Positions 53,001 to 62,497 of a stretch of 64,000 nt of DNA are shown one piece after another (position 1 is the stretch's first letter; every line of letters begins with the position of its first letter). Made by a program: the position numbers and the translations under genes. The DNA comes from Thunnus maccoyii. Lineage: Eukaryota; Chordata; Actinopteri; Scombriformes; Scombridae. The DNA lies in the NCBI RefSeq assembly GCF_910596095.1, contig NC_056554.1:434001-498000 (forward strand), read 5' to 3'. The notes under the pieces are model-generated. The model saw only the letters and a list, made by a program, of their open reading frames with translations, ran no database searches and was not told where the DNA came from.

Positions 53001-56000
53001 AACTATTTCCTTACTGGGAAAATATTTGCCTCATGCTTGATGCTTAGAACACTTGGACATTGAAATGACGAAAATGGTGTTTCATTCACAATCCACTGGC
53101 AATAGCTTCAAGCTATCACTGACTCCTGATGCATTCATAACATAACAAAACAGACCTAACTAAAAGCCTTCAAAATGAGTTTATGAGATAGACTTACTAA
53201 GAATATTTAATCTTTGCATGTTATTTTTATTATTGATTTTATTTTGCTTCTATTTTTTTTTTTAGTAGTAAAAGTTTATTAGAGCTGCTGCCTTATTGGA
53301 CATGTCGTTCACTGTTGTTTAACTTTGTCCTGCCTCTGTTGTTTCAGGTGTCAAAATGTGAATGACACTTGGTATTTGGGTAATGACTGTCGACTGCCTA
53401 TACAGAGGACTGCTTTCTATGTTGGGTTAAGTGTGACCCTTGCTTGTCTCATCGTGACTGTGGGAGCCTTGACCGCATACGTGCTGATCAACAAACATAA
53501 GCAAACACGGTGAGTTGAAATCTAGCATTATTGTCTGTTATCAGAAATGTGATACTCTACAGTAGGAGAGCACTGAAAGCTGTTTCTCCAGATTTCGATT
53601 GTAAAAAATATTTAAATAACTGGACTAATTAAGCTAATGCAACAGTTTGATATTTCTTCTCTTTCAGAGAAATTTCGAACATAAACAACCCCAGTCAGAC
53701 TTTATTTGTACTGTATACTTGTATAGTCCAGATAATCTGTATAACTTTTACCATAAAGTTATTATAACGTGTCACTAAAACTAAGTCTATTTCAATTTTT
53801 TTTCACTGTGTGAAAAGCAGTCTGCAGTATCAGTTTTATGCAGCAATTACATAGTACACCATAGATTTTACTACTTGATTTTTAGAGAATGTTCTTGAAA
53901 TGGATTCAAGATACTAGTAAACATTTATTGATTGGACTTAACTGTAAGATTATAATCAATTAACCATTAGTTCTACTCCATTGTTGCTGTAGTATTTAGT
54001 TAATGAAAAAAATACACTGGCCAATACTGTTACCACAAATCTAAAGCTGTTTCTCAGTTTTAAAAAAAAAGAAAGAAAGAAAAAGAAAAAAGAACTTTGA
54101 TACCATGGGGATGATGAACATTTTCTGCACACCTTTTATAATGAAAGCTGAAATGATAAAAAAGTTGCCTTGTGTGTGCAGGAGAAGAGACATTAAAAAG
54201 AAGCTGGTGAACCAGTGGCTGAATGAGGACGTTGAGTGGTCCAGATCAAACAGCTCGGCTGACACATATAATTCTGGTAAGTGTCATTTACACATACACA
54301 GTCATACCTACATTTTGGAGGCAATGGTGAAGTACAATTTTTATTTCCTCTCCTCTGGTGTAGCAGCTACCTTTTCATTAATAAATAAAACTTTATTTTT
54401 GTAAGTTTTGTTTTATTTAAAGCACTGTCATACAGATTTGTGCAGCTTAAAGGGAAACTTTCGTATTTTTCAACCTACCTTTCGCTCAATCTGGTCTGTT
54501 TATTATTGTGTCTAACCAAGTCTCACTCAAGGAGAAGTCTTGCCCTGAAATCTTGCGAGAGTTGTGTTGTTATCGAAATCAGCTAAATATTCAGCCATGA
54601 CAGCCATGAATCTTTTAGATAACACTAAGCTATGCTTTCTGTACTCCAACACAACAAACTCCTCCTGGCACCCCTCTCTCCAACTTCGTCATGGCTGAAT
54701 ATTTAGCTGATTTTGACAACAACTCAACTCTGGCGAGAACAAGACTTCTCTTTGAGCGAGACTTGATAAGATTGTTAACAAACAGACCAGATCAACCAAA
54801 AAGTAAAGAAGAATGTTTTATTTTCTCTGTATGGTCCTTTCCATAATGTTGTCAGACACTTAAAACAACAATCTGAGCCTGTCAGTGGCAAAAACAAGCA
54901 CTTTTAGTGGGCGTACATTGACAGGGTGCAATTGCCCCGAAGGATTACATTATGTGGCTGCCTGCTGCAGTGCTCTCACTCAATACTGGACCAATTTCAA
55001 AAGTTTTCCCCATTAGTTAGTTAGTTTCCCTTAAAAGCATTTACAAATCAGTTCACCCATATTACAAAAGTCATATTTATCCACTTAGCTCTACCAGTGT
55101 TGGTCTCTGACATTTCTGCTGCCAACAGTGGGTGATGAATCCATGGCCAGATTTACATGGCCCCGGGGCAAAATGAGCTGCTGGGCCCTGAATATCCCCG
55201 CTGTTCTTCTCCCCTCTGTACATTGTGTAAAATGTTCCTACACTGAAATATTGCACAGCTGTAGTTTTGCTTGATTAAACACCAATAAATGTAGATGTGT
55301 GCAACATGTAGGCACTGGATCAGCTGAAATAATGAAAGTTTTGGAACTAGACCCAGGGACCCTTTACAGAACAGGGCCTCAAAATCAGGTGGAAAAGTAG
55401 GACTCAACTTAAGGCTCTTGACATAAGGCTACTTATGTGTGTTGATATTGTACTAAAGTGGTGAATATTCCCCTACTGCCCAGATTACAATTAATCAAAT
55501 TACCAAAACTCACTGAGTGTGAAAGGTCACCCCGGGAAAACCTAATCTGTTTCAGGCAGATGACTTAACTGCAGTTGAAAGCTCCTGGGAGAAATTGAGT
55601 GAACCTTGAGTTGTGATTTTGTATTGTTCCGAAATGACCATACAATGGCAAATGAAAACTGGGATTCTGTGTGCATTTCATGAAAACTAGTATCCTTAAG
55701 TATCCTCAAACTGCCAAAGAAATTTTAGATCTGTAAGTTGGTCATTTTTGCATTACTTTACAGTAAACTGGAATTGATTCAGGAGGAATGCATGTGATTC
55801 TCCCATGACCCCTTCTGGTTGTGCTATTTTTAGGAGATTACAGAAACCCTTCTTTTACAAATGATGAATCAGCCAGCCACAGAGAGGACCCAGGTGATTA
55901 CAGACAACCTGTACCTGTCTACCAGCCGACTCGACCATCATCACAAACAGCACCCAGACACAATACTCCATTTTCTAACATTGAACACCCACAGTTTGCC

Positions 56001-56197
56001 AGCCCAGCCCTACCCCACAGGGACATCTCCTCCAACCAGCTGGTCAGTGCACATCCACAAAAGCAGAGAAGATCAGTGTTTAGTGCTGTTTGACCACACT
56101 GAAGTTTTTCTGAACTCAACAATTATTTCTGTGCTTTTTTTTCTTTCCACAGATGAGGATCAGCAGGCCTCAGATTAGGTCATCCATTGATGTCTGA
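27362..56197 (+). CDS. Giant membrane-bound mucin, MUC3/MUC12/MUC17-like, 13 exons
   Basis: Exons: 27362-27425, 30538-45117, 45248-45363, 46136-46200, 46422-46467, 46555-46610, 48478-48599, 49851-49910, 51421-51592, 53348-53509, 54182-54276, 55834-56042, 56153-56197. Every junction is GT/AG and keeps phase; the sum is 15,792 nt, 5,263 residues. Order: signal peptide (1-22), Ser/Thr/Pro repeats (about 75-4810), EGF-like segment (4851-4873), SEA-like region (about 4882-5016), Cys-rich EGF-like segment (5018-5107), one membrane helix (about 5116-5140) and a cytoplasmic tail to 5263. This order is that of the intestinal transmembrane mucins, which form an O-glycosylated brush on epithelial cells. 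The ATG context GTCATGG is good. Exons 5 and 6 are the least certain. No symbol is given because orthology within the family cannot be read from sequence alone. Confidence 0.9.
27928..28100 (+). mobile_element. tRNA-derived SINE, plus orientation
   Basis: A decayed tRNA-like head (TTGATAGCTGAATAGTTAAG as A-box region, CTCAATTCAAATCTGACC as B-box region) is followed by GCATGTCATTCCC and a CT-rich body. It belongs to the same family as the copy at 28789-28963 but faces the other way. Both are in mucin intron 1. Confidence 0.6.
28789..28963 (-). mobile_element. tRNA-derived SINE, minus orientation
   Basis: Read on the minus strand, it starts GGTGCCCTGGTGGCTTAATG, has a B box GTTCGATTCCC, then GCATGTCACACC, a CTCTCTCCTTCTTTCCTGTC body and an AT-rich tail. 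This is the layout of tRNA-headed SINEs common in fish. Confidence 0.75.
30538..45117 (+). CDS. Mucin exon 2: single 14.6-kb exon for the Ser/Thr/Pro domain and first EGF-like segment
   Basis: The exon is 14,580 bases with no stop in frame, coding for residues 22 to 4882. Residues 23-74 are a lead-in of irregular repeats, about 75-4810 the 148-residue array, then a short Thr/Pro linker (TTPTMTTIQTTTRPIS) and CQNGGYFNGFNCTCLPGF, a four-cysteine EGF-like segment as in MUC17. In the first 74-residue half of a typical unit, 46 residues are Ser, Thr or Pro. Asp and Glu are frequent, Lys and Arg are almost absent, and Cys is absent. This implies a very acidic, heavily O-glycosylated extended rod. 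The same DNA is also open in antisense frames because the unit length is a multiple of three. Confidence 0.93.
30696..44903 (+). repeat. Coding tandem array, 32 x 444 bp, no indels
   Basis: Units begin at 30696 + 444n (n = 0 to 31), each starting with TCTGAAAT (Ser-Glu-Ile). 32 units fill 14,208 bases exactly. Each unit has two 222-bp halves that are clearly related but distinct, for example SEPVSDSTGPTDSVT in the first and SEPASESTASTDSVT in the second. Each half breaks into four pieces of 15, 19, 20 and 20 residues that follow an S-x-P-x-E-T-T...T-D-x-x-T pattern. Interior units differ at only a few sites (P/Q in TSPSEILT, P/Q in STGPTD, P/H in SEPAE, and silent changes). Units 0, 30 and 31 are the most diverged. 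Confidence 0.97.
45248..48599 (+). CDS. Mucin exons 3-7: SEA-like region
   Basis: Exon 3 (45248-45363) encodes a first strand VVVNVVINQKYDESYDDKTS and helix YKEFVANFTER. Exon 4 (46136-46200) gives MEEYYQRQKIANFKEVLVTS. Exon 7 (48478-48599) gives VSVTHDVVLAIPNN and a helix ending LVHCTS. Together these follow the SEA fold of MUC3/MUC17. Exons 5 (46422-46467) and 6 (46555-46610) insert 34 residues in the middle, where SEA domains carry the self-cleavage turn. They total 102 bases, and exons 4 and 6 end in the same phase, so skipping both keeps frame. No G-SVVV cleavage motif is present. One N-glycosylation sequon is NFT, another NSS. Confidence 0.75.
45752..45912 (+). mobile_element. Tc1-like transposase fragment in mucin intron 3
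   Basis: The plus strand encodes GGSVMLWGAFCWHGLGQL and VPSEGRVTANQYKAVL with HLYLM, the central part of a Tc1-like catalytic domain. No ends are visible. Confidence 0.8.
45960..46112 (-). mobile_element. C-terminal Tc1-like transposase fragment in mucin intron 3, opposite strand
   Basis: The minus strand gives VREYLFEEWCSFLQNSPETC in sequence with MLDSTLHHHHHQ upstream, the C-terminal end of a Tc1-like transposase. It lies 50 bases from the fragment on the plus strand and just ahead of the exon 4 acceptor. Confidence 0.7.
48631..49800 (+). mobile_element. Degenerate Tc1-like transposon filling mucin intron 7
   Basis: It starts after TA with CAAGTGGGGTCTAAAAGTCT. The transposase begins near 49032 (MEGHMTSELSESVRSQIVIL on the plus strand) and continues through the helix-turn-helix part to about 49320, where a deletion joins GAAGGCACTGGACAG to a later section. 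The catalytic part is broken (a stop and frame changes near 49355-49620). The 3' part keeps TACTGATCAAAAACTGTCC and TTGATATCATATAACATA. The right terminal repeat is lost. The element makes up nearly all of the intron 48600-49850. Confidence 0.85.
49851..51592 (+). CDS. Mucin exons 8-9: Cys-rich EGF-like extracellular segment
   Basis: Exon 8 (49851-49910) encodes CPYNITAEPTVNGTDLNLE with two N-glycosylation sequons (NIT and NGT). Exon 9 (51421-51592) encodes VCQRFVDDPEHGKYYEAV, then TCVTVCNSHHSHPKTCYNNG and NCRVYRDIGPLC. The spacing C-x3-C-x8-C-x4-NC fits the second EGF-like domain that follows SEA in MUC3/12/17. Junction phases are consistent (1-2 and 2-1). Confidence 0.85.
49938..50021. repeat. 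(TG)n microsatellite, 84 bp
   Basis: An uninterrupted TG tract 28 bases downstream of mucin exon 8. Confidence 0.97.
53348..53509 (+). CDS. Mucin exon 10: end of EGF-like segment and transmembrane helix
   Basis: Encodes CQNVNDTWYLGNDCRLPIQR followed by the hydrophobic stretch FYVGLSVTLACLIVTVGALT and AYVLI, then basic NKHKQTR as a stop-transfer. WYLGxDCxxPI directly before the helix is characteristic of the MUC3/MUC12/MUC17 group. Confidence 0.92.
54182..56197 (+). CDS. Mucin exons 11-13: cytoplasmic tail
   Basis: Exon 11 (54182-54276) encodes RRDIKKKLVNQWLNEDVEW and a Ser-rich end. Exon 12 (55834-56042) encodes a Tyr- and Pro-containing stretch with GDYRNPSF, PGDYRQPVPVYQPTRPS and SPALPHRD. 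Exon 13 (56153-56197) encodes MRISRPQIRSSIDV and stop. Exon 12 ends CTG|GTCAGT and exon 13 starts CACAG|ATG. If intron 12 is kept, the frame instead runs to a stop at 56091-56093 and replaces the last 14 residues. The tyrosines are candidate phosphorylation sites by inference only. Confidence 0.8.
54476..54806. repeat. Foldback element in mucin intron 11
   Basis: ATCAGCTAAATATTCAGCCA (near 54578) is mirrored by TGGCTGAATATTTAGCTGAT (near 54692), and outer parts also pair (TCTGGTCTGTTT against AAACAGACCAGA). The spacer is about 95 bases. No coding content. Confidence 0.7.
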
Positions 56198-56655
56198 GCA
56201 GTGCAATGAAAACTGAGTCTCAACTGTTTGGTTTATTGATCTTTTAAACTGACAGCAAGCAAAATTGCTAATATATATGCAATATTTAAATTTATATTTA
56301 TATAAATAATATTTATTCTAGCAAGCAGTCATGTTCTGTTTTGTGTTTACTGAAACTGTGTCAGAGAGGAGTTGATTGATCTCTATGGTCATTTATGGTG
56401 TTGTGTTGGGATGCATTAAACTGAAAAAAATTTCTAACAGTTTAGGGGGCAGAGTATAAGTAACACCTCTCAGCTGTTAACTTAGCCTACAGTGAACCGC
56501 CCCTATTGGAATTCCTATGTGGAGGAAGTACAGATGCTCACCTCTGTCAGCCAATGATGATAGAAATCTGAGACAGCAGTGGGACATAGTAAGATATTGT
56601 GATTTTGCGCAATTATAGCTGCTTTGGCTTTTATACTTTTGAAGCACTTTATGTA

Positions 56656-56661
56656 AATAAA
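56656..56661 (+). promoter_or_regulatory. Candidate polyadenylation signal of the mucin gene
   Basis: AATAAA about 460 bases after the stop. An ATTAAA near 56415 is an alternative. Confidence 0.5.
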
Positions 56662-57886
56662 AATTTCCAGTTGTCAAAAGTTGTTGTTCTGTCTTGCAGT
56701 GAGTCAACATTGTGAGGGCAACTAAGTAACCTAAGTAACTGTGGCAGATCATCCAGTGTTCATTACTTATATGATAAAACTCAGCAATCAAACTGAAATC
56801 AGAGTTGCTACATCAACTAAGGAGGAATAGTGACCTGCAATTTAAACATTATGAAGTCATCCAAGATGTAGTAGATGTAGATGTAGTCTAAGATGAAGTT
56901 TCAAGATGGATATCAAAAGTAAGAGAGCAAAGATGAAGTAAAGAGTCACAAGTTGGTGATGAGCATTAAATCCATATATTGCCCATCTATTTAAGACCAG
57001 TGAAAGAACTCTGAAGCAAGATGAAAACAAGCCACATATAGTATGTACTGTCAGTCTAGAACCACTGAGGGTCAGTGTAGTCTTGTTTTAATGGTGGAAT
57101 TGAAACAAGACTAGAGAAAAAGAGAGCCCAAGTCACTCACAACTGCAACAATGTCAAGGAGGACCAACTCTGGCTCTTGACATAAAGAGTAGAAAAGATA
57201 AGGAAACCAGGTGACTTCACTCCAGATAAAACATAAACATTTTGAACATAAACATATATAGTGTATATAAAATATCATACAAATGATAACTCAGATGGTC
57301 CCAGTTTTCATAATAAGCCATCATTTAAGTGAATTGTGATTTAATTTTAATTGTTCATTTACAATTGTAGGAATTTAATTTGTTGAATGAGCAACATGAA
57401 CTATAATTAGTGGGTGTTCTTAAGCACCACATAGTGGACACAGGAAGTGATAGTTATCTCCTACATGCAATGTCCAATATTCATAAAAATGTATATCCAT
57501 GTCAGTTGCCCTCTGGTAAATGTATTGCTGCATTAAACTTTCACTTACGTAGTATTGCCTATGTTCAACAGGAAATGAAGCCTAAATGACACATAGTTCA
57601 TCAAATGAATGAACAATTTCCAATATGTCATCAGCGCCACAAAAGAATATTTGACCTATTCACACAGTGTCCGATAGTCCTGAAAATTCAGAGCCATGTC
57701 AACCAACCTCCAGCAGCGATACCACAGCTGCTGCTCCCTCTGGCGCATGCAAGATGCGAGGGCCCATTAATTAGGGCCTGAGCAAAAGTGCAAGGAACCT
57801 ATTGTTTTTGTAGAGATAATAATAATAATAATAATAATAATTATTATTATTTTTATTTATTTATTTATTTATTTTTTCTGCACAAA
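56662..57886. other. Intergenic stretch without a recognised gene
   Basis: No exon-like frame. At 57740-57880 the phrase GGGCCTGAGCAAAAGTGCAA, followed by (AAT/ATT)n and TTTA repeats, resembles a dispersed fish repeat. Confidence 0.4.
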
Positions 57887-58040
57887 ATGGACCGATTGCG
57901 TGCCACCTACTTCACTCAGGAGGAACAGGTCATTATAATGGAGAGCTAAGAAAAATATTATCGCAGCAAAACTTTGCAGCAACACTGTTGCTGCAAATAA
58001 GATGAGAGAGGAATGCTGGCAGAAAATTGCTGATCATGTA
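57887..58040 (+). pseudogene. Myb/SANT-like DNA-binding domain fragment (Harbinger type)
   Basis: From ATG 57887 the frame reads MDRLRATYFTQEEQVIIMES then stops; after a frame change, NTVAANKMREECWQKIADHV can be read. This is the pattern of the Myb/SANT-like proteins encoded by Harbinger transposons and related host genes (FT-EEQ, then AANK-REECWQKIAD). The frame is broken within 60 bases, so it is a relic. Confidence 0.5.
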
Positions 58041-58687
58041 AATTCGTTAATTAAAAAACTAATTTGTAATTAGTTAATATACTTATTTTACCACTCAATG
58101 CATTCTCTGTGCCTCCCACATCCAGAGCTCTTAGATACGGCAGATATAAACATTAAACTCAAGAGGTGCATTCAGGTCTCTGTCCCATAATGAAGGATAA
58201 GTGGAAATCACTTGAGGTTTTGGCTAAATCAAAAGTTGAAATTAATATTATACATTGAATATTATCTGTGATAAATACCAATAGACCAATCAATTTTACT
58301 TTTTGTTCAAAGTATTTTTTTATTAGATTTCATTTTATTTTATTATTTTTTTAAATTTGAAGTACAGTTTGCTATTTTGTAACAAAATCCCATCACACAA
58401 GTTACCCTAACCTATTGTACCATTACAAATTTCCAATATGACATATCAAATCAATGGTAAGTATGCTAAAAGACTAATTAATTTTCTTATTGGTTTATTA
58501 TTATTGGTTCTAATAGCTGCAGTACCAGCAGTGTTAAACAGACTTCAGGTGGCAGCAGTAAGGAAAAACTCCCCTTTAACAGTAAGAAACCTTGGGCAGA
58601 ATTAGGCTCTAGGTGGGTGGCCATCTGCCTTGACTGGTTGGTTTGAAAGAGAAAGGAAGAGGGTGAGAGAGAAACACAGAGAAGCAC

Positions 58688-58755
58688 TACAACAACAACA
58701 ACAACAACAATAATAATAGAAATATGACTAATAATAATAATAATAATAATAATAA
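58688..58755. repeat. (AAC)n and (AAT)n microsatellites
   Basis: Consecutive AAC units, then two AAT runs, within the 3' part of the L2-like copy. Confidence 0.9.
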
Positions 58756-59963
58756 GTTAGTAACATGCATTAATGGTACATGAATGTGTACAGATGGAGA
58801 GGGGGAAGGAGAGAGAGGAGTCAGTGTATCATGGGAAGCCTCCCAGCAGTCAAGGCCTATAGCAGCATATCTGGGGGCTGGTCCAAGGCAAGCCTGGGCC
58901 GACTCTAACTATAAGCTTCATCAAAAAGGAAAGTTTTAAGCCTTCTCTTAAACATAGAGGGGGTGTCTGCCTCCCAGACTGGAACTTGAAGATGGTTCCA
59001 CAGGGGGGAAGCCTGATAGTTGAAGGCTCTGCCTCCCATTCTACTTTTGGAGACTGTAGGAACCACAAGCTTGCATTCGGGGAGTGCTAGTGGGATAATA
59101 GGGTATAATGAGCTCTTTAAGATATGATGGTGCCAGACCATTAAGAGCTTTTGTAGGTGAGGAAATTCTGGATTTTACAGGAAGCCAATGCAGCAAAGCT
59201 AAAATATGATCTCTTTTTCTAGTTTTTGTTAGTACACGTGCAGCTGCATTCTGGACCAGCTGGAGAGTCTTTAGAGACTTGTTAGGGCAGCCTGATAATA
59301 AGGAATTGCAATAATCCAGCATAGAAGTAACAAATGCGTGGACTATTTTTTTTTGCATCTTTTTGAGAAAGGATGTGCCTGATTTTTGCAATATTACGTA
59401 AGTGAAAAAAGGCAGTCCTTGAAATTTGTTTTATGTGGGAGTTTAAGGACATATCCTGATCAAAGATAACTCCCAGATCCCTTACAGTGGTGCTGGAGGC
59501 CAGGGTAATGCCATCCAGAGTAGCTATATCATTAGATAAAGAGTTTCTAAGGTGTTTAGGGCCAAGCACAATAACTTTAGTTTTGCCTGAGTTTAGTAGC
59601 AGAAAATTGCAGGTCATCCAGGTATGTCTCTTTAACTGATTGGTTTCATCTGGCTTAATTGATAAATATTAATTGCATATCATCTGCATAGCAATGAAAA
59701 TTTATGGAGTTTGGGTTTCCTAATAATATTACCTAAAGGGAGCAGATATAAGGTCAATAGTACTGGTCCAAGCACAGAACCTTGTGGAACTCCGTGTCTA
59801 ACTTTTGCGTCCATGTAGGATTCATCATTAACATGTACAAACTGATATCGATCTGATATATAGGATTTAAACCAGATTAATGCAGTTCTTCTAATGCCAA
59901 TTAAATGTTCCAGTCTCTGTAATAGGATGTGATGGTCAATTGTGTCGAATGCGGCACTAAGAT

Positions 59964-60486
59964 GGGGAGGCTTAGGCTGGGCAAGGAGGAACTGGAGGGA
60001 AGGTTGGGGCTGGCAGCCAGAATCTGAGGCTGGGACAGGAGCCGGGAGCTGAGCAGGGCAAAGCAGGGGAATTGGCAGAGCAAAGCAGGGCAGGGTGAGT
60101 CCGCATGGCTTGGGGGGAACGGAGGCGATCCTGAGCAGGTTCCGGGCAGAACAGGAGGGAGTCAGAAACAAGAGTCAGGCCAGGAACGCTGCAGGCTTAT
60201 GGAAATAGGAATTAATAAAAAGCTTCAACAAGTAAAGATATTAAAGGAGCTGGATCGTGACTGACAGGGTAACTAAGTCTACGATCTGGCAGAGTGTGGA
60301 GGTTGGAACCAGGTATGTGAAGCAGAGCAGGATGATGATGATGGCTGGCAGCTGGTGACCTGACTCCGCACACCTAACTCCACCCCTGCAATCAAACACA
60401 GAGAGAGAGAGAGAGAGGGAAAGGGAGGGGGAGAGAGGCTGCCAGCTAGGCAGAAGTAGAGGCCATGACACACACACCAACTCAAC
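59964..60486. other. GC-rich insert inside L2-like copy 1
   Basis: After GCGGCACTAAGAT the expected element sequence gives way to about 520 bases that are richer in G and purines (for example AGCAGGGCAAAGCAGGGGAA, and an (AG)n run at 60401-60430). LINE sequence resumes near AACATTAATTTTAGTGACC. No terminal repeats or coding frame are recognised, so its origin is unknown. Confidence 0.5.
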
Positions 60487-60654
60487 ATTAATTTTAGTGA
60501 CCTCTGATTGGTGTAATATGGGAGTCATTACTGCTGATATGAATAATGATTTTACCATATTTACGCTTATTCTGAGCAAGCAGTTTTAAACTAGATTCTG
60601 AATTGGATTCAGTGTCGCCCACCAGAGAGTATTAATCTTAGATTAAATAATCCA

Positions 60655-60865
60655 TCTATCTATCGTTTCATCTGTATGTCTGTCTGCCTGCATAATGTCT
60701 GTCTCTCTCTGTCTATATGTTTGTTTGTCTGTATTATCTGTCTATATATATATCTGTATATATCTATCTGTATATATGTCTGCCTATATGTCTATCTATC
60801 TATATGCTGGTCTGTATATATGTCTATCTGTCTATATGCCTGTCTGTTTGCCCTCCACCTATCGA
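60655..60865. repeat. Degenerate TCTG/TCTA/TATA tetranucleotide tract
   Basis: About 200 bases of imperfect TCTG, TCTA and TATA repeats. Open frames across it have no coding meaning. Confidence 0.85.
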
Positions 60866-61049
60866 CCCAATCTTTTAAGATATATATAGGGGTATGTATG
60901 TGTTCATGAGTATATGTGTGTGTGGCTGGATATAAACAAGCAATTAGTTAAGCAACTAGTTAATAGATATGCATGCACATATTTATGGATATACTATTTA
61001 TATGTGAATATATGTGTGCATTTGTATTGATGTATACAGTATATGTACA

Positions 61050-61834
61050 GATGTGGCTGAAAACATTGGTACCCTTCAGCCTTTTTTTAAAAAAAAAACT
61101 AAATCTTTCTCTGTATTAAGTTGAAACTGATAGAAGTATATGGTATCCATCATTCTTTATTTCACATTGAATATAACTGAAACTTTGCTTATGATTTATA
61201 ACTTAACGTATTATTTAACACAATAAAAGAAATTAAAGTGGCATGGCCAAAAATATTGGTACCCTTAACTTAATATTAATTAATATTTCCTCTTGTTACC
61301 ACGTCCAGAGAAGCTACAGTTCCATGGGCCTTAAACTTCTTAATAATATTGGCAACAGTGGTCAAAGGAACATCAAGCTCTTTAGAGATGTCTTGTAACC
61401 TTTATGTTGACCATGCTTGGCTATTAACTTTTGTCTAATGTTTTTCAGACCACTCTCTAGTTTTCCTTCTGTTTTTCTGTTTAATGTGATGCACACAGTG
61501 GCAGCAGAGTGAGTAATTTTCTCCTTAAACTGGTTGCATGAGTGATTATAAGATTGAAAACACCTGTGATATTAGTTAAAACACAATAGTCTGCTTAAAG
61601 TATCACTACAAATCAATTATTTCTTACAACTTCTAAAGGGTACCAATAATTTTGTCCAGGCTATTTTAGAATGTCTTTGTAGAATAAGCATGAAGTCAGT
61701 TATTTTCACTTTTTTTCGTTTTGTCCCACTTCAAACCAATATAGACATGCATTTATAATAAAATATATTTTAATTTGCATTATTGGTGCATTATTTTAAT
61801 AAGATGCAAGGGTACCAATAATTTCGGCCACGTT
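61050..61834. mobile_element. Tc1-like non-autonomous element with GGTACC ends
   Basis: The left end TGTGGCTGAAAACATTGGTA and right end GGTACCAATAATTTCGGCCA are inverted copies. Two further copies lie inside (GGCCAAAAATATTGGTACCC at 61247 and GGGTACCAATAATTTTGTCC at 61638). Between them 61300-61480 is a decayed N-terminal transposase part on the minus strand. It has no working transposase. Confidence 0.75.
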
Positions 61835-61917
61835 GGTATGTGTATGTTTGTGCTTGCACATGTATATATGTGTGCATGCATATATATATATATGTGTATA
61901 TGCTTGAGGTGTGTATA

Positions 61918-62014
61918 CACATGTATGTATGTATGTATGTATGTATGTATGTATGTATGTGTAAAACCACATATCCAGCGTGTGAGTGTATGTGTGTGTG
62001 TGTGTGTGTGTGTA
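61918..62014. repeat. (TATG)n and (GT)n microsatellites
   Basis: About ten ATGT units at 61918-61961 and about twelve GT units at 61991-62014, with 29 bases between. Confidence 0.95.
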
Positions 62015-62040
62015 TGTGTTATGACGTGTTTCACTCTTCA

Positions 62041-62310
62041 CTGGGGCACCACTCTCACCACTGTCTCCTTCATTATTTGCTATCTTCTTTCTTCATAGAG
62101 ACACTTGCTACAGCTATGCATCATAACAATGCCATTAAAGGAGTCCACACCACAAACCTCCAACACAATATTATTCTCTATGCAGATGATATTTTATAGT
62201 ACTTACAGGACCCCTTACCTCACAAGAAGAAACTTTTAATCTCATTAACACCTTCGCTAAAATCTCTAATTGCATAATAAACTGGAACAAGTCCACTATA
62301 CTCCCACTTT
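62041..62310 (+). mobile_element. L1-like LINE reverse-transcriptase fragment
   Basis: The plus strand shows IETLATAMHHNNAIKGVHTT, then NLQHNIILYADDIL with the catalytic YADD box, then in another frame SQEETFNLINTFAKISN and INWNKSTILPLS. This spacing is typical of the L1 clade of fish. It is cut at both ends. Confidence 0.8.
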
Positions 62311-62497
62311 CAGAAGATGCCTGGGATTCTGCAGAACAGAACTCAGAATAACAGCAATCATAACAACAACAACAATAACAGCAGCAATAGCCGGGGAAGG
62401 ACACCAACAGGTCTGCGAAGGACCGTAAAGGCTTGGCCTGCAACCCAGGGTTTCCTGCGAGATGAGGAAGCACAAAAAACTCTGAGGAAGAAGCCAA

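Larger units (their letters stand above)
58500..60640 (-). mobile_element. L2-like LINE, copy 1, interrupted
   Basis: The minus strand encodes, in broken frames, [57 protein letters not shown] and [18 protein letters not shown], then AFVTSMLDYCNSLLSGCPNK, RDHILALLHWLPVKSRI and a C-terminal FKRRLKTFLFDEAYS. These are RT and post-RT motifs of the L2 group (Jockey superfamily). At 60487-60580 the remnant HQSEVTKINVE fits the SGNH-type domain upstream of the RT in such elements. Bases about 59964-60486 are foreign. The 3' side ends near 58500 after AAC and AAT repeats. Confidence 0.85.

Noticed and set aside
59680..60171. 163-codon minus-strand frame as a host gene
   Set aside because: Its C-terminal half is LINE reverse transcriptase and its N-terminal half is the GC-rich insert; it is a chance fusion.
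61775..62199. Overlapping frames on both strands
   Set aside because: Mostly TATG and GT microsatellite plus an L1-like fragment.
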